Source: Neorhizobium sp. (GTDB lineage: Bacteria; Pseudomonadota; Alphaproteobacteria; Rhizobiales; Rhizobiaceae). Taken from it: DNA of 64,000 nt. The stretch's first letter is position 1. Each line of letters begins with the position of its first letter. This document shows, piece by piece, positions 1-10,292 of this stretch. The stretch spans positions 62,001 to 126,000 of the forward strand of contig JAPWKC010000001.1 of the NCBI GenBank assembly GCA_028283725.1. Direction: 5' to 3'. The translations under genes and the position numbers were made by a program. The notes under the pieces were generated by a model that did not search any database, was not told the origin of the DNA, and saw only the letters and a program-made list of their open reading frames with translations.

Positions 1-3000
1 AGCGTGACGACGCGTTCGCCACACAGTTCATCTACCGCCTGCGCAATGCCTCGCAGACGGCCGGTTTCGCCATTTCGTGGATCGAAAAGCGCCTGGAGCA
101 GGCCGGCATCGATGTCAATTCGGTCATGCAGGCCGAACAGGGTCGTCTGTCCTCCGGCAATGTGATGATGGGTAACATCATCAAGAGCCTGCGTCTGATC
201 GACGATACCGAATGGAGCGTCTGGGTTGAGGACGTCTCGCAGATCGACAAGGTTTTCCGCGAGCAGACCGACTATGAGGCGCTCGATTTCGGTTCGCGTA
301 ACGCTTATCGCAACCGTATCGAGAAGATTGCCCGCCTTTCCAAGCAGAGCGAGACCGTGATTGCCGAAGCGGCGATCCGTCTGGCGCGGGAGGCTGCCGC
401 CACCAATCCGGACGAGCGCGAAACCAATATCGGCGCCTTCGTCGTCGGCCGCCGCCGCAAGGAGCTTGAGGCTGCCGTCAACTACAAGCCGTCGATCAAC
501 CAGCGTTTCGTGCGCACCGTGCGACGCCTGCAATGGTTCTCGATCGCCGGCCCGGTCCTGGCGCTGACCTTCCTGGCGCTGGCGATCACCGGCTATTTCC
601 TCGTTCAGGCCAATATCGCATGGCCGATCGTTGCGCTCTTCCTGCTGATGTTCTCGCTGCCGGCATCCGAAGGGGCCACAGGCCTTTTCAACACGCTGGT
701 CACCTATGTGGTGAAGCCGGCGCGTCTGGTCGGCTACGAGTTCAAGGAGGGTATTCCGGAAGAGGCCAAGACGCTCGTCGTCGTGCCCTGCCTGATCACC
801 GACCGCGACACGGTGGACGAACTCGTCCGCAATCTCGAGGTTCATTATCTCGCCAATCCGAGCGGTGAAATCTACTTCGCTCTGCTCAGCGACTGGCGTG
901 ACAGCAAGTTCGAGGAGAGCGAGGCCGATCTCGAAATTCTCGACTATGCCAAGCGCGAAATTGCGGCGCTGAACGCCCGTTACGTCGATGAACCGACGTC
1001 ACGCTTCTATCTCCTGCATCGCCGCCGCCTGTTCAATCCGAACGAAGGTGTCTGGATGGGCTGGGAGCGCAAGCGCGGCAAACTGCACGAGCTGAACCTG
1101 CTGCTGCGCGGCGACCGCGACACGACCTATCTGCAGGGTGCCAATATGGTGCCGTCGGATGTGCAATATGTCATGACGCTCGATGCGGATACGCGCCTGA
1201 TGCGCGAGGCCGTTACCCGCCTCGTCGGCAAGATGCATCACCCGATCAACCGCCCGGTCATCGATCCGGTCAGCAATCGCGTCGTCGAAGGCTATGCGCT
1301 GATGCAGCCGCGCGTGACGCCGTCGCTGACGACCGGCAAGGAAGCGTCTGTCTTCCAGCGCGTCTTCTCCGTCGGCCGCGGCCTTGATCCTTACGTCTTT
1401 GCCGTTTCCGACGTCTATCAGGATCTCGTTGCCGAAGGCTCGTTCACCGGCAAGGGTCTGTATCACGTCGATGCATTCGAAACCTCGCTGAAGGGCCGTA
1501 TCGAAGAGAACACGGTTCTCTCCCACGACCTTCTCGAAGGTTCGTTTGCCCGTTGCGCACTCGTCACCGACGTCGAACTCGTGGAAGACTTCCCGGTCCG
1601 TTACGAGGTCGAAGTGTCGCGCCAGCATCGCTGGGCGCGTGGCGACTGGCAGCTTCTGCCCTACATCCTCGATCCGAAGCGCGGCGTGACGGCCCTCGGC
1701 CGCTGGAAGATGGTCGATAACCTGCGCCGGTCGCTCACCCCTATCGCGTGGTTCTTCGCATCCGTTCTCGGCTGGTACTTCATGGACCCGCTTGGCGCGC
1801 TGATCTGGCAGATCCTGCTGATCTTCTCGCTTTTTGTCGCGCCGACGATTTCGCTTCTGACCGGCCTGATGCCGCGTTCGACGGACTTCGTGCAGCGGGC
1901 GCATTTCTATTCGGTCTGGTCTGACGTCCGTTCCGCCAATGCGCAGGTTGCGCTGCGGATCGTCTTCATCGCCGATTCCGCCTGCATCATGACGGACGCG
2001 ATTGCCCGCTCGCTCTATCGCCTGCTGGTCAGCCGCAAGCTGATGCTGGAATGGCGGACCGCCGCCTCGATCCAGTCGAGCGCACAGGGGAGCCCGGCCG
2101 ACTATTATCGTTCGATGTGGCATGCCCCTGCGATTGCCGTTCTCAGCATCCTGCTGTCGGCGATGCCGGGCGACAACGCCTTCCTCGTCGGTATTCCGTT
2201 CGCGGTTCTGTGGATCTTCTCGCCGCTCGTCGCCTGGTATGTGAGCCAGTCGGCAGAGACGGAAGACCGTCTGTTCGTGCCGGAAGCGGTTTCGGTCGAG
2301 CTGCGCAAGATCGCTCGCCGTACCTGGCGCTATTTCGAGACCTTCGTCACAGAAGAGCAGAACTATCTGCCGCCGGACAATTTCCAGGAGCGCCCGAACC
2401 CGTCGATCGCCAAGCGTACGTCACCGACCAATATCGGCGTCTACCTTTTGTCGACGGTGTCGGCCCGCAATTTCGGCTGGATCAGCTTTGCCGAAACCGT
2501 CGAGCGTATCGAGCAGACGATCGTCACCGTCGAAAAGATGGACAAGTTCCGTGGCCATCTGTTCAACTGGTATCACAACGATACGCTGAAGCCGCTCGGC
2601 CAGCGTTACGTCTCGGCGGTCGATAGCGGTAACTTTGCCGGCCATCTGATCGCGATCTCGTCTGCCTGCCGCATGTGGGCGGAAGCGCCCTCTGCGCATC
2701 TTCAGGGCAATCTTGACGGTGTTGGCGATGTTGCCGGCATTCTGGCGGAAACGCTGAAGGCGCTGCCGGACGACCGCAAGACCGTGCGTCCGCTGCGCCG
2801 CCGCCTCGAAGAACGTATCACCGGCTTCAGCAACGCGCTGAATGCGGTCAAACGCGAGCATGAATTCGCTTCGATCCGCATCATCAACCTTTCGGTTCTG
2901 GCGCGCGATATCCAGAAGCTTGCCACCAATCTCGACCAGGAAGTCCGTTCGCCGCAGAGCGATGAAGTGACCAAGTGGTCGGCGTCTCTGGTTGCCGTCT

Positions 3001-6000
3001 GCGAAGCGCATATTGCCGATGGCGTGTTCGACAATGCCAATATCGAGGCCCTGCGCCTGCGCCTCGCATCTCTGCGTGACCGCACCCGCAAAATCGCCTT
3101 CGACATGGAATTCGCCTTCCTGTTCCGCAAGGAGCGTCGACTGCTTTCGATCGGCTACCGCGTCGACAGCAACGAACTCGATGAGGCCTGCTACGACCTT
3201 CTGGCATCCGAAGCGCGTCTGACCAGCCTGTTTGCGATCGCCAAGGGCGACCTGCCGATGGAGCACTGGTATCGCCTCGGTCGACATGTGGTGCCGATCG
3301 GTGCACGTGGTGCGCTGGTCTCGTGGTCGGGTTCGATGTTCGAATACCTGATGCCGCCGCTTGTCATGCAGGAGCGTTCGGGTGGTATCCTCAACCAGAC
3401 CAACAACCTGATCGTTCAAGAACAGATGAACCATGGCCGCCGTCTCGGCACGCCGTGGGGCATTTCGGAAGCTGCGTTCAACGCGCTCGACCATCAGATG
3501 CACTATCAGTACACGAACTTCGGCGTGCCGACGCTCGGTCTGAAGCGCGGTCTCGGACAGAACGCCGTGATCGCACCTTATGCATCCATTCTTGCATCGC
3601 AGTACGACCCGATCGCGGCTGCATCGAACCTTGCGGAACTGCGTTCGCTCGGCGCGCTCGGCAAATACGGCTTCCATGATGCCGTGGACTTCACGCCGAC
3701 CCGCGTGCCGGAAGGCAAGCGTTGCGCCGTGGTCTTCAACTACTATGCCCACCATCATGGCATGTCGATCGCTGCGATCGCCAACGTCGTGATGAACGGC
3801 ATGCTGCGCGAACTCTTCCATGCCGATCCGGTCATCGAAGCCGCTGAACTACTTTTGCAGGAAAAGGCACCGCGCGATATTCCCGTGATGAGCGCCAAGC
3901 ACGAAGAGACGCCCGGCAAGGGCGGCGGCGAGCTGCTGCGCCCGGAAATCCGCACGATCACCAGCCCTGCCAGCAAGGACCGAGAACTCGTTCTTCTGTC
4001 CAACGGCCGCTATTCGATCATGCTGACGGCAACCGGCACCGGTTATTCCCGCTGGAACAACATGTCGGTGGCGCGCTGGAAGCCCGATCCGACGGAAGAC
4101 CGTTGGGGCCAGTTCATCTTCCTGCGCGATACCGCAAGCGGCGACTGGTGGTCGACGACGACAGAACCGCGCCGTGCCGAAGGCGAACAGACGAAGACGA
4201 TCTTCAGCGACGAACGCGCCGAATTCCAGAAGACAGTCGGCGATCTGACGAGCACGGTCGAATGCATCGTTGCCACCGAGCACGATGCCGAAGGCCGCCG
4301 CGTGACGCTGCTCAACATGGGCACGGAAGACCGCTTCATCGAAGTGACCTCCTATCTCGAACCCGTGCTCAACGGCGATGACGACGATAACGGCCACCCG
4401 GTGTTCTCGCGCATGTTCATCCATACCGAGATCGGCAAACGCGGCGACGTGATCCGCGCCTGGCGCAACAAGCGCTCGCCGACAGATCCGGACATGATGG
4501 TCGCGCATCTTGCCGCCGACAATGCCGGCACGTCGCGTCCGACCGAGTTCGAAACCGATCGCCGCAAGTTCCTCGGCCGTGGACGTACGCTCGGTGAGGC
4601 TGCCGCCTTCGATCCGGGTGCGACGCTGTCGAATTCCGACGGCTTCACGCTCGACCCGATCCTGTCGCTGCGCCGTACCGTTCGCGTGCCGGCCGGCAAG
4701 AAGGTTTCCGTCGTGTTCTGGACGATTGCCGCCCAGCGCCGCGACGAGCTTGATCTGGCGATCGAGCGCTACCGTCATGCGGAAGCCTTCCAGGGCGAAC
4801 TCACCCAGGCCTGGACCCGCACGCAGGTTCAGCTGCGTCACCTCGGCGTTTCCTCGCAGGAAGCAGCCGTGTTCCAGAACCTGGCGCGCTACCTTCTCTA
4901 TCCCGACATGCAGCTGCGGGCCGATCAGGCGACCGTTCGTGCCGGCATGCAGCCGCAGTCGGCGCTCTGGCCTTCGTCGGTTTCGGGTGATTTCCCGATC
5001 GTCACCGTCCGCATCGACGACGAAAACGATGTTCAGGTGACAAAGGAAGCGATGAGCGCGCAGGAATATCTGCGTTCGCGTGGCTTGCCGAGCGATCTCG
5101 TCATTCTGAACGAGCGCGCTGCGCCTCACGTCGAGGAGCTGCAGGATACGATCGACTATATGGAGCAGAATGCGCGCCGCCTCGGCGCACAGGATGGTGC
5201 CCGTCAGCACGTCTTTGCTCTGCGTCGCGATGTTCTCGAAGAGGGTGGGGCGGAAGCACTGGTTGCCGCCTCGCGCGTCGTCATTCACGCCCGCAACGGT
5301 CAGTTGATGGACCAGCTCAACCGGACGTCGACGATCTTCGCACCTCCGGTCGACGAGGCAATCGAGGTTGATCGCCGTCCGTTGACCAAGGGCGAACTCT
5401 TCGCCCCGTCGGTCGAGAAGGCCGATGCGGGACAGGGCCTCGAATTCTGGAACGGCTTTGGTGGTTTCACCGAAGACGGCCGCGAATACGTCGTCCGCCT
5501 CAAGGGTGGCGAATCGACGCCGCATCCGTGGATCAACGTCATCTCCAACGATACGTTCGGCTTCCATGTTTCGGCCGAGGGGGCGGGCTTCACCTGGGCG
5601 CAGAATTCGCGCGACTACCAGCTGACGCCGTGGACCAACGATCCGGTCATCAACCGGCCGGGTGAAGGCTTCTATGTCGCCGACCTCGACAGCGGTGCCA
5701 TTACGACGCCGTTCGCCGTTCTGTCGCGTGATCCGGCGGCGGATTTCGAGGCCCGTCACGGTCTCGGCTATTCGGTCTTCTCGACGGAGCAGGCAGGCCT
5801 CAGCCTCAGCCTCACCCAGACGGTCGATCGCAAGCGGTCCGCCAAGGCCTCGTCGATGGTCGTTCGCAATACCGGTTCGGAACCACGTCGCCTGCGTCTT
5901 TACGGCTACGCGGAATGGTTGCTGGGCGCCAACCTGCAGAAGACGACGCCGTTCATCCTGTCCAACCGGGATGCGGCAACCGGCGCGCTCTACGCAACCA

Positions 6001-7976
6001 ACTCGTTCAGCATCGATTTCCGCCGCATCGCATTCTTTACGATGCAGGACATGCCATCTGGCTTTACCACCAGCCGCCGCGAGTTCGTCGGCCGGTTCGG
6101 CACAGTCCAGCTGCCGGCTGCGGTGGTCAACGGTTCGGCGTTAAGCGGTGCCATCGATCTCGACGGTGACCCCTGCGCGGCGCTCGCCTACGACCTGACG
6201 CTTGCGCCGGGCGAAGAACGCGTCATCACCTATTTCATGGGTGACGCTGCCACGCAGGAAGAGGCCGAAGCGCTGGTTGCAGACCTGCGTGGTGACGATT
6301 TCGGTTCTATCCTTGCCGGAAACCGCGCCTTCTGGACCGAGTTTACCGGCCGACTGAAGATTTCGACGCCGGACAAGGCGCTGACCAACATGGTCAATTA
6401 CTGGCTGCCTTATCAGGCGCTCGGTTGCCGTATCATGGCCCGTACAGCCTTCTACCAGGCATCCGGCGCCTTCGGTTTCCGTGACCAGTTGCAGGACACG
6501 CTGGCCTTCCTCGTGCATGAGCCCTCGCTTGCCCGCAAGCAGATCCTCAGTGCGGCGTCACGCCAGTTCAAGGAAGGCGACGTGCAGCATTGGTGGCTGC
6601 CGAATACGGGTGCGGGCGTTCGCACGATGATCTCGGACGACGTCGTCTGGCTCGCCTATGCCGCACACCAGTATGTCTCGACCACCGGCGATCACTCGAT
6701 CCTCAACGAGGAACTGCACTTCCTCAACGGCCCTCTGCTCGAGAAGCACAAGCATGATGCCTTCTCGAAGCCGGAGATCACCGAAGAGACCGCGTCGCTC
6801 TACGAACATGCGGCCCGTGCGCTCGATCTCGCGATCAAGCGGACCGGCGACATGGGGCTGCCGCTGATGCTCGGCGGCGACTGGAACGACGGCATGAACC
6901 GCGTCGGCGTCGGCGAGCGTGGCATGAGCGTCTGGCTCGGCTGGTTCCTCGCAAGCGCGCTGCGCAACTTCATTCCGTATGCAACGGAGCGCAATGATCG
7001 CAAGCGCGTCGAGCGCTGGACGAAGCATCTCGAGGATTTGCGTGAAGCACTCGAGAGCGCCGGTTGGGACGGTACCTATTATCGTCGTGGCTATTACGAC
7101 GATGGTACTCCGCTCGGCTCTGCCAACAGCACCGAATGCCGGATCGATTCGCTTGGCCAGTCGTGGAGCGTGCTCTCCGGCGAAGGCAGGCCCGATCGGT
7201 CACGGCAGGCGATGGATGCCGTCATGGACCAGCTGGTCGATGACGAGGCGCAGATTATTCGCCTGTTCACGCCGGCCTTCCGGGAAACCCGTCACGATCC
7301 GGGCTATATCAAGGCCTATCCGCCGGGTGTCCGCGAAAACGGCGGCCAGTATACCCATGCCGCCATCTGGGTGGTCATGGCGCTGGCCGGCCTGAAGCGT
7401 GGCGACGACGCGTGGAAATGCTTCCAGATGCTGAACCCGATCAACCATGCGCTCGACCGCGATGCAGCCGAGACCTACCGCGTCGAACCTTACGTGGTTG
7501 CGGCCGACGTCTATGGCCACGGCTCCTATGAGGGTCGTGGTGGCTGGACCTGGTATACGGGTTCTGCGGGCTGGCTCTATCGCGCTGCCATCGAGGGTAT
7601 TCTCGGTATCCGGCGCGAGGGCGACACGCTGTTCGTCGATCCGGCACTGCCGACCGGCTGGAACGGTTTCACGGCGGAAATCACCGTCGGCGAAACAGTT
7701 CACAAGATCGCAGTCGAGGATGGCAAGGTGACGGTCGATGGTGCCGCCGTCGATATCAGCAAGGGGCATTCCGTTCCGGGTTCGGCGTTTGCTGCCAAGG
7801 TGATCGAAGCCTCTGCCGGCGGATCGACAATTGCCGCAGCGCCTGCAACCGCGACGGCCGACGCGGCGGCCAAGTCTGGCGAAATTGCCAACGAGCCGGG
7901 AGAAGAGCCGGCGCCGGCGGCAATGAAGCCAGCAGCCAAGCCGCGCAAGAAGAAAGACGCCGATCCGTCGGAGTAA
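1..7976 (+). CDS. ndvB: cyclic beta-1,2-glucan synthase NdvB/ChvB (5' end outside the window)
   Basis: The reading frame is already open at the left edge (first full codon at base 3) and runs 2657 codons to TAA at 7974-7976, so only the N-terminus is missing. NdvB is a giant inner-membrane enzyme that makes, elongates, trims and cyclises periplasmic beta-1,2-glucan needed for osmoadaptation and plant attachment. Visible parts: two membrane segments near bases 530-700, a family-2-like glycosyltransferase core with TLDADTR (about 1175) and the RQHRW motif of processive transferases (about 1620), further membrane segments near 1740-1860 and 2110-2240, long central domains, and a C-terminal GH94 phosphorylase-type domain with GGDWNDGMN (about 6875), which carries the expected acid residue. 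The last 60 or so residues are Ala/Pro/Lys-rich low complexity. It converges with the exporter gene ndvA, as chvB and chvA are linked in Agrobacterium. Confidence 0.97.
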   Translation, partial: RDDAFATQFIYRLRNASQTAGFAISWIEKRLEQAGIDVNSVMQAEQGRLSSGNVMMGNIIKSLRLIDDTEWSVWVEDVSQIDKVFREQTDYEALDFGSRNAYRNRIEKIARLSKQSETVIAEAAIRLAREAAATNPDERETNIGAFVVGRRRKELEAAVNYKPSINQRFVRTVRRLQWFSIAGPVLALTFLALAITGYFLVQANIAWPIVALFLLMFSLPASEGATGLFNTLVTYVVKPARLVGYEFKEGIPEEAKTLVVVPCLITDRDTVDELVRNLEVHYLANPSGEIYFALLSDWRDSKFEESEADLEILDYAKREIAALNARYVDEPTSRFYLLHRRRLFNPNEGVWMGWERKRGKLHELNLLLRGDRDTTYLQGANMVPSDVQYVMTLDADTRLMREAVTRLVGKMHHPINRPVIDPVSNRVVEGYALMQPRVTPSLTTGKEASVFQRVFSVGRGLDPYVFAVSDVYQDLVAEGSFTGKGLYHVDAFETSLKGRIEENTVLSHDLLEGSFARCALVTDVELVEDFPVRYEVEVSRQHRWARGDWQLLPYILDPKRGVTALGRWKMVDNLRRSLTPIAWFFASVLGWYFMDPLGALIWQILLIFSLFVAPTISLLTGLMPRSTDFVQRAHFYSVWSDVRSANAQVALRIVFIADSACIMTDAIARSLYRLLVSRKLMLEWRTAASIQSSAQGSPADYYRSMWHAPAIAVLSILLSAMPGDNAFLVGIPFAVLWIFSPLVAWYVSQSAETEDRLFVPEAVSVELRKIARRTWRYFETFVTEEQNYLPPDNFQERPNPSIAKRTSPTNIGVYLLSTVSARNFGWISFAETVERIEQTIVTVEKMDKFRGHLFNWYHNDTLKPLGQRYVSAVDSGNFAGHLIAISSACRMWAEAPSAHLQGNLDGVGDVAGILAETLKALPDDRKTVRPLRRRLEERITGFSNALNAVKREHEFASIRIINLSVLARDIQKLATNLDQEVRSPQSDEVTKWSASLVAVCEAHIADGVFDNANIEALRLRLASLRDRTRKIAFDMEFAFLFRKERRLLSIGYRVDSNELDEACYDLLASEARLTSLFAIAKGDLPMEHWYRLGRHVVPIGARGALVSWSGSMFEYLMPPLVMQERSGGILNQTNNLIVQEQMNHGRRLGTPWGISEAAFNALDHQMHYQYTNFGVPTLGLKRGLGQNAVIAPYASILASQYDPIAAASNLAELRSLGALGKYGFHDAVDFTPTRVPEGKRCAVVFNYYAHHHGMSIAAIANVVMNGMLRELFHADPVIEAAELLLQEKAPRDIPVMSAKHEETPGKGGGELLRPEIRTITSPASKDRELVLLSNGRYSIMLTATGTGYSRWNNMSVARWKPDPTEDRWGQFIFLRDTASGDWWSTTTEPRRAEGEQTKTIFSDERAEFQKTVGDLTSTVECIVATEHDAEGRRVTLLNMGTEDRFIEVTSYLEPVLNGDDDDNGHPVFSRMFIHTEIGKRGDVIRAWRNKRSPTDPDMMVAHLAADNAGTSRPTEFETDRRKFLGRGRTLGEAAAFDPGATLSNSDGFTLDPILSLRRTVRVPAGKKVSVVFWTIAAQRRDELDLAIERYRHAEAFQGELTQAWTRTQVQLRHLGVSSQEAAVFQNLARYLLYPDMQLRADQATVRAGMQPQSALWPSSVSGDFPIVTVRIDDENDVQVTKEAMSAQEYLRSRGLPSDLVILNERAAPHVEELQDTIDYMEQNARRLGAQDGARQHVFALRRDVLEEGGAEALVAASRVVIHARNGQLMDQLNRTSTIFAPPVDEAIEVDRRPLTKGELFAPSVEKADAGQGLEFWNGFGGFTEDGREYVVRLKGGESTPHPWINVISNDTFGFHVSAEGAGFTWAQNSRDYQLTPWTNDPVINRPGEGFYVADLDSGAITTPFAVLSRDPAADFEARHGLGYSVFSTEQAGLSLSLTQTVDRKRSAKASSMVVRNTGSEPRRLRLYGYAEWLLGANLQKTTPFILSNRDAATGALYATNSFSIDFRRIAFFTMQDMPSGFTTSRREFVGRFGTVQLPAAVVNGSALSGAIDLDGDPCAALAYDLTLAPGEERVITYFMGDAATQEEAEALVADLRGDDFGSILAGNRAFWTEFTGRLKISTPDKALTNMVNYWLPYQALGCRIMARTAFYQASGAFGFRDQLQDTLAFLVHEPSLARKQILSAASRQFKEGDVQHWWLPNTGAGVRTMISDDVVWLAYAAHQYVSTTGDHSILNEELHFLNGPLLEKHKHDAFSKPEITEETASLYEHAARALDLAIKRTGDMGLPLMLGGDWNDGMNRVGVGERGMSVWLGWFLASALRNFIPYATERNDRKRVERWTKHLEDLREALESAGWDGTYYRRGYYDDGTPLGSANSTECRIDSLGQSWSVLSGEGRPDRSRQAMDAVMDQLVDDEAQIIRLFTPAFRETRHDPGYIKAYPPGVRENGGQYTHAAIWVVMALAGLKRGDDAWKCFQMLNPINHALDRDAAETYRVEPYVVAADVYGHGSYEGRGGWTWYTGSAGWLYRAAIEGILGIRREGDTLFVDPALPTGWNGFTAEITVGETVHKIAVEDGKVTVDGAAVDISKGHSVPGSAFAAKVIEASAGGSTIAAAPATATADAAAKSGEIANEPGEEPAPAAMKPAAKPRKKKDADPSE

Positions 7977-8008
7977 CCGGCAATCCCGATCGGGGACCAT
8001 GCCTATTC

Positions 8009-8045
8009 GAAAGCCCGCCCGGCTGCTGCCCGGCGGGCTTTTTGC
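8009..8045 (+). terminator. intrinsic terminator of ndvB
   Basis: Nine-pair stem AAGCCCGCC / GGCGGGCTT, extended by GGC/GCC after one mismatch, with a TGCT loop and a following T run. It begins 35 bases after the ndvB stop. Confidence 0.85.
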
Positions 8046-8160
8046 ATCTTGCTCATGCGATCTCCAGATCCGCATGGGCCTTTCCCTCCGTCACAGCACA
8101 GAGTGTACGTCATCCTGGTGGAGTGTTGACACCGGTATCGAGGCGGGTGTCCTCCTTTAC

Positions 8161-8255
8161 GGAGCCAACGGAGCCAACGGAGCCAACGGAGCCAACGGAG
8201 CCAACGGAGCCAACGGAGCCAACGGAGCCAACGGAGCCAACGGAGCCAACGGAGC
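8161..8255. repeat. 9-bp tandem repeat, ten perfect copies (VNTR-like)
   Basis: The unit GGAGCCAAC occurs ten times in a row without a mismatch at 8161-8250, followed by a partial GGAGC. The length divides by three, so each frame gives a three-residue repeat (Gly-Ala-Asn or Thr-Glu-Pro, for example). It lies in the non-coding gap between two convergent terminators. Perfect copies suggest recent slippage, so copy number probably varies among strains. Confidence 0.95.
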
Positions 8256-8447
8256 GTGGCGTGGTCATTGCGCGGCTGTAATCATCGACGAGGCCGGTGG
8301 CAATGTGCGACGGGTCCTGGCTTCCATCGGTCCTCTATCGGCTCGCCATTCGTCGGCAACGGCCTTTGGCAGGCCAGTGCTCTGCGACTTGCGTGGCGTC
8401 GGATGGTCGTCTGATCCGCCCATGCGCTTCCCGCTTTCTGTACCGCA

Positions 8448-8476
8448 AGAAAAACCCGCCGTGCCAAGGGCAGGGC
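8448..8476 (-). terminator. intrinsic terminator of ndvA
   Basis: On the minus strand a stem of four pairs (TGCC/GGCA), one G-G mismatch, and six pairs (CCCGCC/GGCGGG) is followed by TTTTTC. It lies about 50 bases beyond the ndvA stop. Confidence 0.8.
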
Positions 8477-8525
8477 GGGCTCTATCGTGCAGGTTTGGCC
8501 GGATGTTTCCGGCCACCATGGCCAT

Positions 8526-10292
8526 TCACTGGTGGCCGATTACCGGGACGGCCTTTTCATCGATCTCGTCGATCTTGATGCCGCTCGTATGCAGGAGCGA
8601 GGCAAACCGGCCACCGCTCTTGCTAAGTTCGTCATAGGTGCCCATTTCGGCGACCCTTCCGGACTCAAGGAAGATGACCTTGTCGGCATCGCGGATGGTC
8701 GAGAGACGGTGGGCGATGATGAAGGTCGTGCGGTTCTCACGCAGCTTGTCGATCGCCACCTTGACCCGCGCCTCGGTCTCGACATCCAGAGCGCTGGTCG
8801 CCTCGTCGAGTACGAGGATCGGCGCGTTCTTCAGAATGGCGCGGGCGATCGCGATGCGCTGGCGTTCGCCGCCGGACAGGCGGTTGCCGCGCTCGCCGAC
8901 AGAGGTCTCGTAGCCGTTCAAACGGCTTTCGATGAACTCGGTCGCAGCCGCCGCCTCGGCCGCACGGGCGATGTCGGCCTCGGTGGCACCCTCGCGGCCG
9001 AGCCTGATGTTCTCGCTGATCGAGCGGTTGAGCAGACCTGCATCCTGAAACACGGTCGCGATCGACTGACGCAGCGATTTGCGGGTGATGGTCGATATAT
9101 CGATGCCGTCGATCAGGATCTTGCCCTCCTGCGGGTCATAGACGCGCTGGAGGAGGTTGATCAATGTCGTCTTGCCTGCGCCGGTCGGGCCGACGATGGC
9201 GACGGTTTCACCCGCCCTGGCGACGAAGGATACGTGGTGGACGCCCTGGCTGGTATTGGCAAAGCCGAAGGAGACGTCGCGGAATTCCACCTCGCCCGTG
9301 ACGGTGCCAAGTTCTCTCGCATCGGCGGGCTCGTTGCGCTCCTCGACGGAATCTTCGAGCGCGAAGAAGTCTTCGAGCTTGGCGCGGGCTTCGAAGATCT
9401 GGGTGGCGAACTGGCGCAGCAGGTCCAGACGGCCGATCAGCAGGTTGGCAAAGCCGATGAAGGCTACGACATCACCGACGCGGATCTGGCCATCCTGAAC
9501 AAGCTTCGTCCCGATCACGAGGATGACGCCCATCGAGACCGTCGAAGCCGTGCGGTTGAGGCCGCTTGCCAGTGCCCACCAGTCGAGAACCGGATACTGG
9601 GCCGAGAGAAGGTCCTTGGTGTAATCCTTGAGCGCCTTGGTTTCGGCTTCGATGCGGTTGTAGCTGTGCAGCACCGAAACGTTGCTGATCGAATCGCTCA
9701 CATGCGAGAAGACCTGATGATAGTGGCTTTCGACCGAAGCCTGACCTGCCTTCGTGCGGTTCATCACCATGACGCCGATGAACCAGTAGATCACGGCCAG
9801 AACCAGCAGAACGAGGCTGAGGCGCCAGTCCATCGAGATCGCCGTCGGGATCAGGAGGAGAATTGCGATCGCCGTCGCCAGATGCGTGCGCATGAATTCC
9901 AGCCAGAGGCCGAACAGCGTTTCCGATGCCCTCAACAGCGTGTGGAGCGCGTTCGAGGTGCCGCGCTGATGATGCCAGGCAAGCGGCATGGAAATGATGC
10001 GGCCGAAAGCTTCGGTGAGAAGCGATGCGCGGCGCCCATGCGCCAGCCGATCGGCCTCGCGAGCGACGAGGACATAGGCGATCGTGTTGAAGGCCCCGAA
10101 TGCCGCCCAGAGCAGAAGAACGGGTGTGACCGCGCCGCCCGAGGAAATCGCATCGATGATTCGACCGAAGAGAACCGGCTCGGCGATCGTGATGACGGCC
10201 AGAATAATGTTGGCGATCACGACAGCCGTCACCCGCCATTTATTCTTCGCCAGATATTTCATCGCTCGAGCGTAGACTTGGAAAAGCGTCAA
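8526..10292 (-). CDS. ndvA: beta-1,2-glucan export ABC transporter NdvA/ChvA (TTG start)
   Basis: Fused permease and ATPase that exports cyclic beta-1,2-glucan to the periplasm. The N-terminal half has the membrane segments of an ABC exporter. The C-terminal half has Walker A (GPTGAGKTT), signature LSGGERQ, Walker B ILVLDEAT and the switch histidine in IIAHRLS. I chose the TTG at 10292-10290: an AAGGAG Shine-Dalgarno lies six bases upstream, and the resulting protein starts LTLFQVYARA, like known NdvA, with 588 residues, the length I recall for ChvA. The longer frame with ATG at 10310 would overlap the ribosome site itself. The gene converges with ndvB, so synthase and exporter are neighbours. 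Confidence 0.95.
   Translation of the reverse strand: MTLFQVYARAMKYLAKNKWRVTAVVIANIILAVITIAEPVLFGRIIDAISSGGAVTPVLLLWAAFGAFNTIAYVLVAREADRLAHGRRASLLTEAFGRIISMPLAWHHQRGTSNALHTLLRASETLFGLWLEFMRTHLATAIAILLLIPTAISMDWRLSLVLLVLAVIYWFIGVMVMNRTKAGQASVESHYHQVFSHVSDSISNVSVLHSYNRIEAETKALKDYTKDLLSAQYPVLDWWALASGLNRTASTVSMGVILVIGTKLVQDGQIRVGDVVAFIGFANLLIGRLDLLRQFATQIFEARAKLEDFFALEDSVEERNEPADARELGTVTGEVEFRDVSFGFANTSQGVHHVSFVARAGETVAIVGPTGAGKTTLINLLQRVYDPQEGKILIDGIDISTITRKSLRQSIATVFQDAGLLNRSISENIRLGREGATEADIARAAEAAAATEFIESRLNGYETSVGERGNRLSGGERQRIAIARAILKNAPILVLDEATSALDVETEARVKVAIDKLRENRTTFIIAHRLSTIRDADKVIFLESGRVAEMGTYDELSKSGGRFASLLHTSGIKIDEIDEKAVPVIGHQ

Larger units (their letters stand above)
7977..8525. other. 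gene-free gap between convergent ndvB and ndvA
   Basis: This stretch holds the ndvB terminator, a 9-bp tandem repeat and the ndvA terminator on the other strand. Open frames cross it in several registers, but only because a 9-bp unit without a stop stays open in all frames. I see no credible start site or protein family in it. Confidence 0.7.

Noticed and set aside
999-5759. Long minus-strand open frames inside ndvB
   Set aside because: They are antisense shadows of a high-GC gene whose plus-strand frame carries clear catalytic motifs and membrane segments.
8161-8255. CRISPR-like array
   Set aside because: The units are only 9 bp and directly joined, with no spacers and no cas genes.
7999-8637. 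Open frames over the 9-bp repeat encoding Gly-Ala-Asn or Thr-Glu-Pro repeats
   Set aside because: A 9-bp unit without stop codons keeps every frame open. The frames start inside the ndvB terminator or lack a ribosome site, and run into ndvA antisense.
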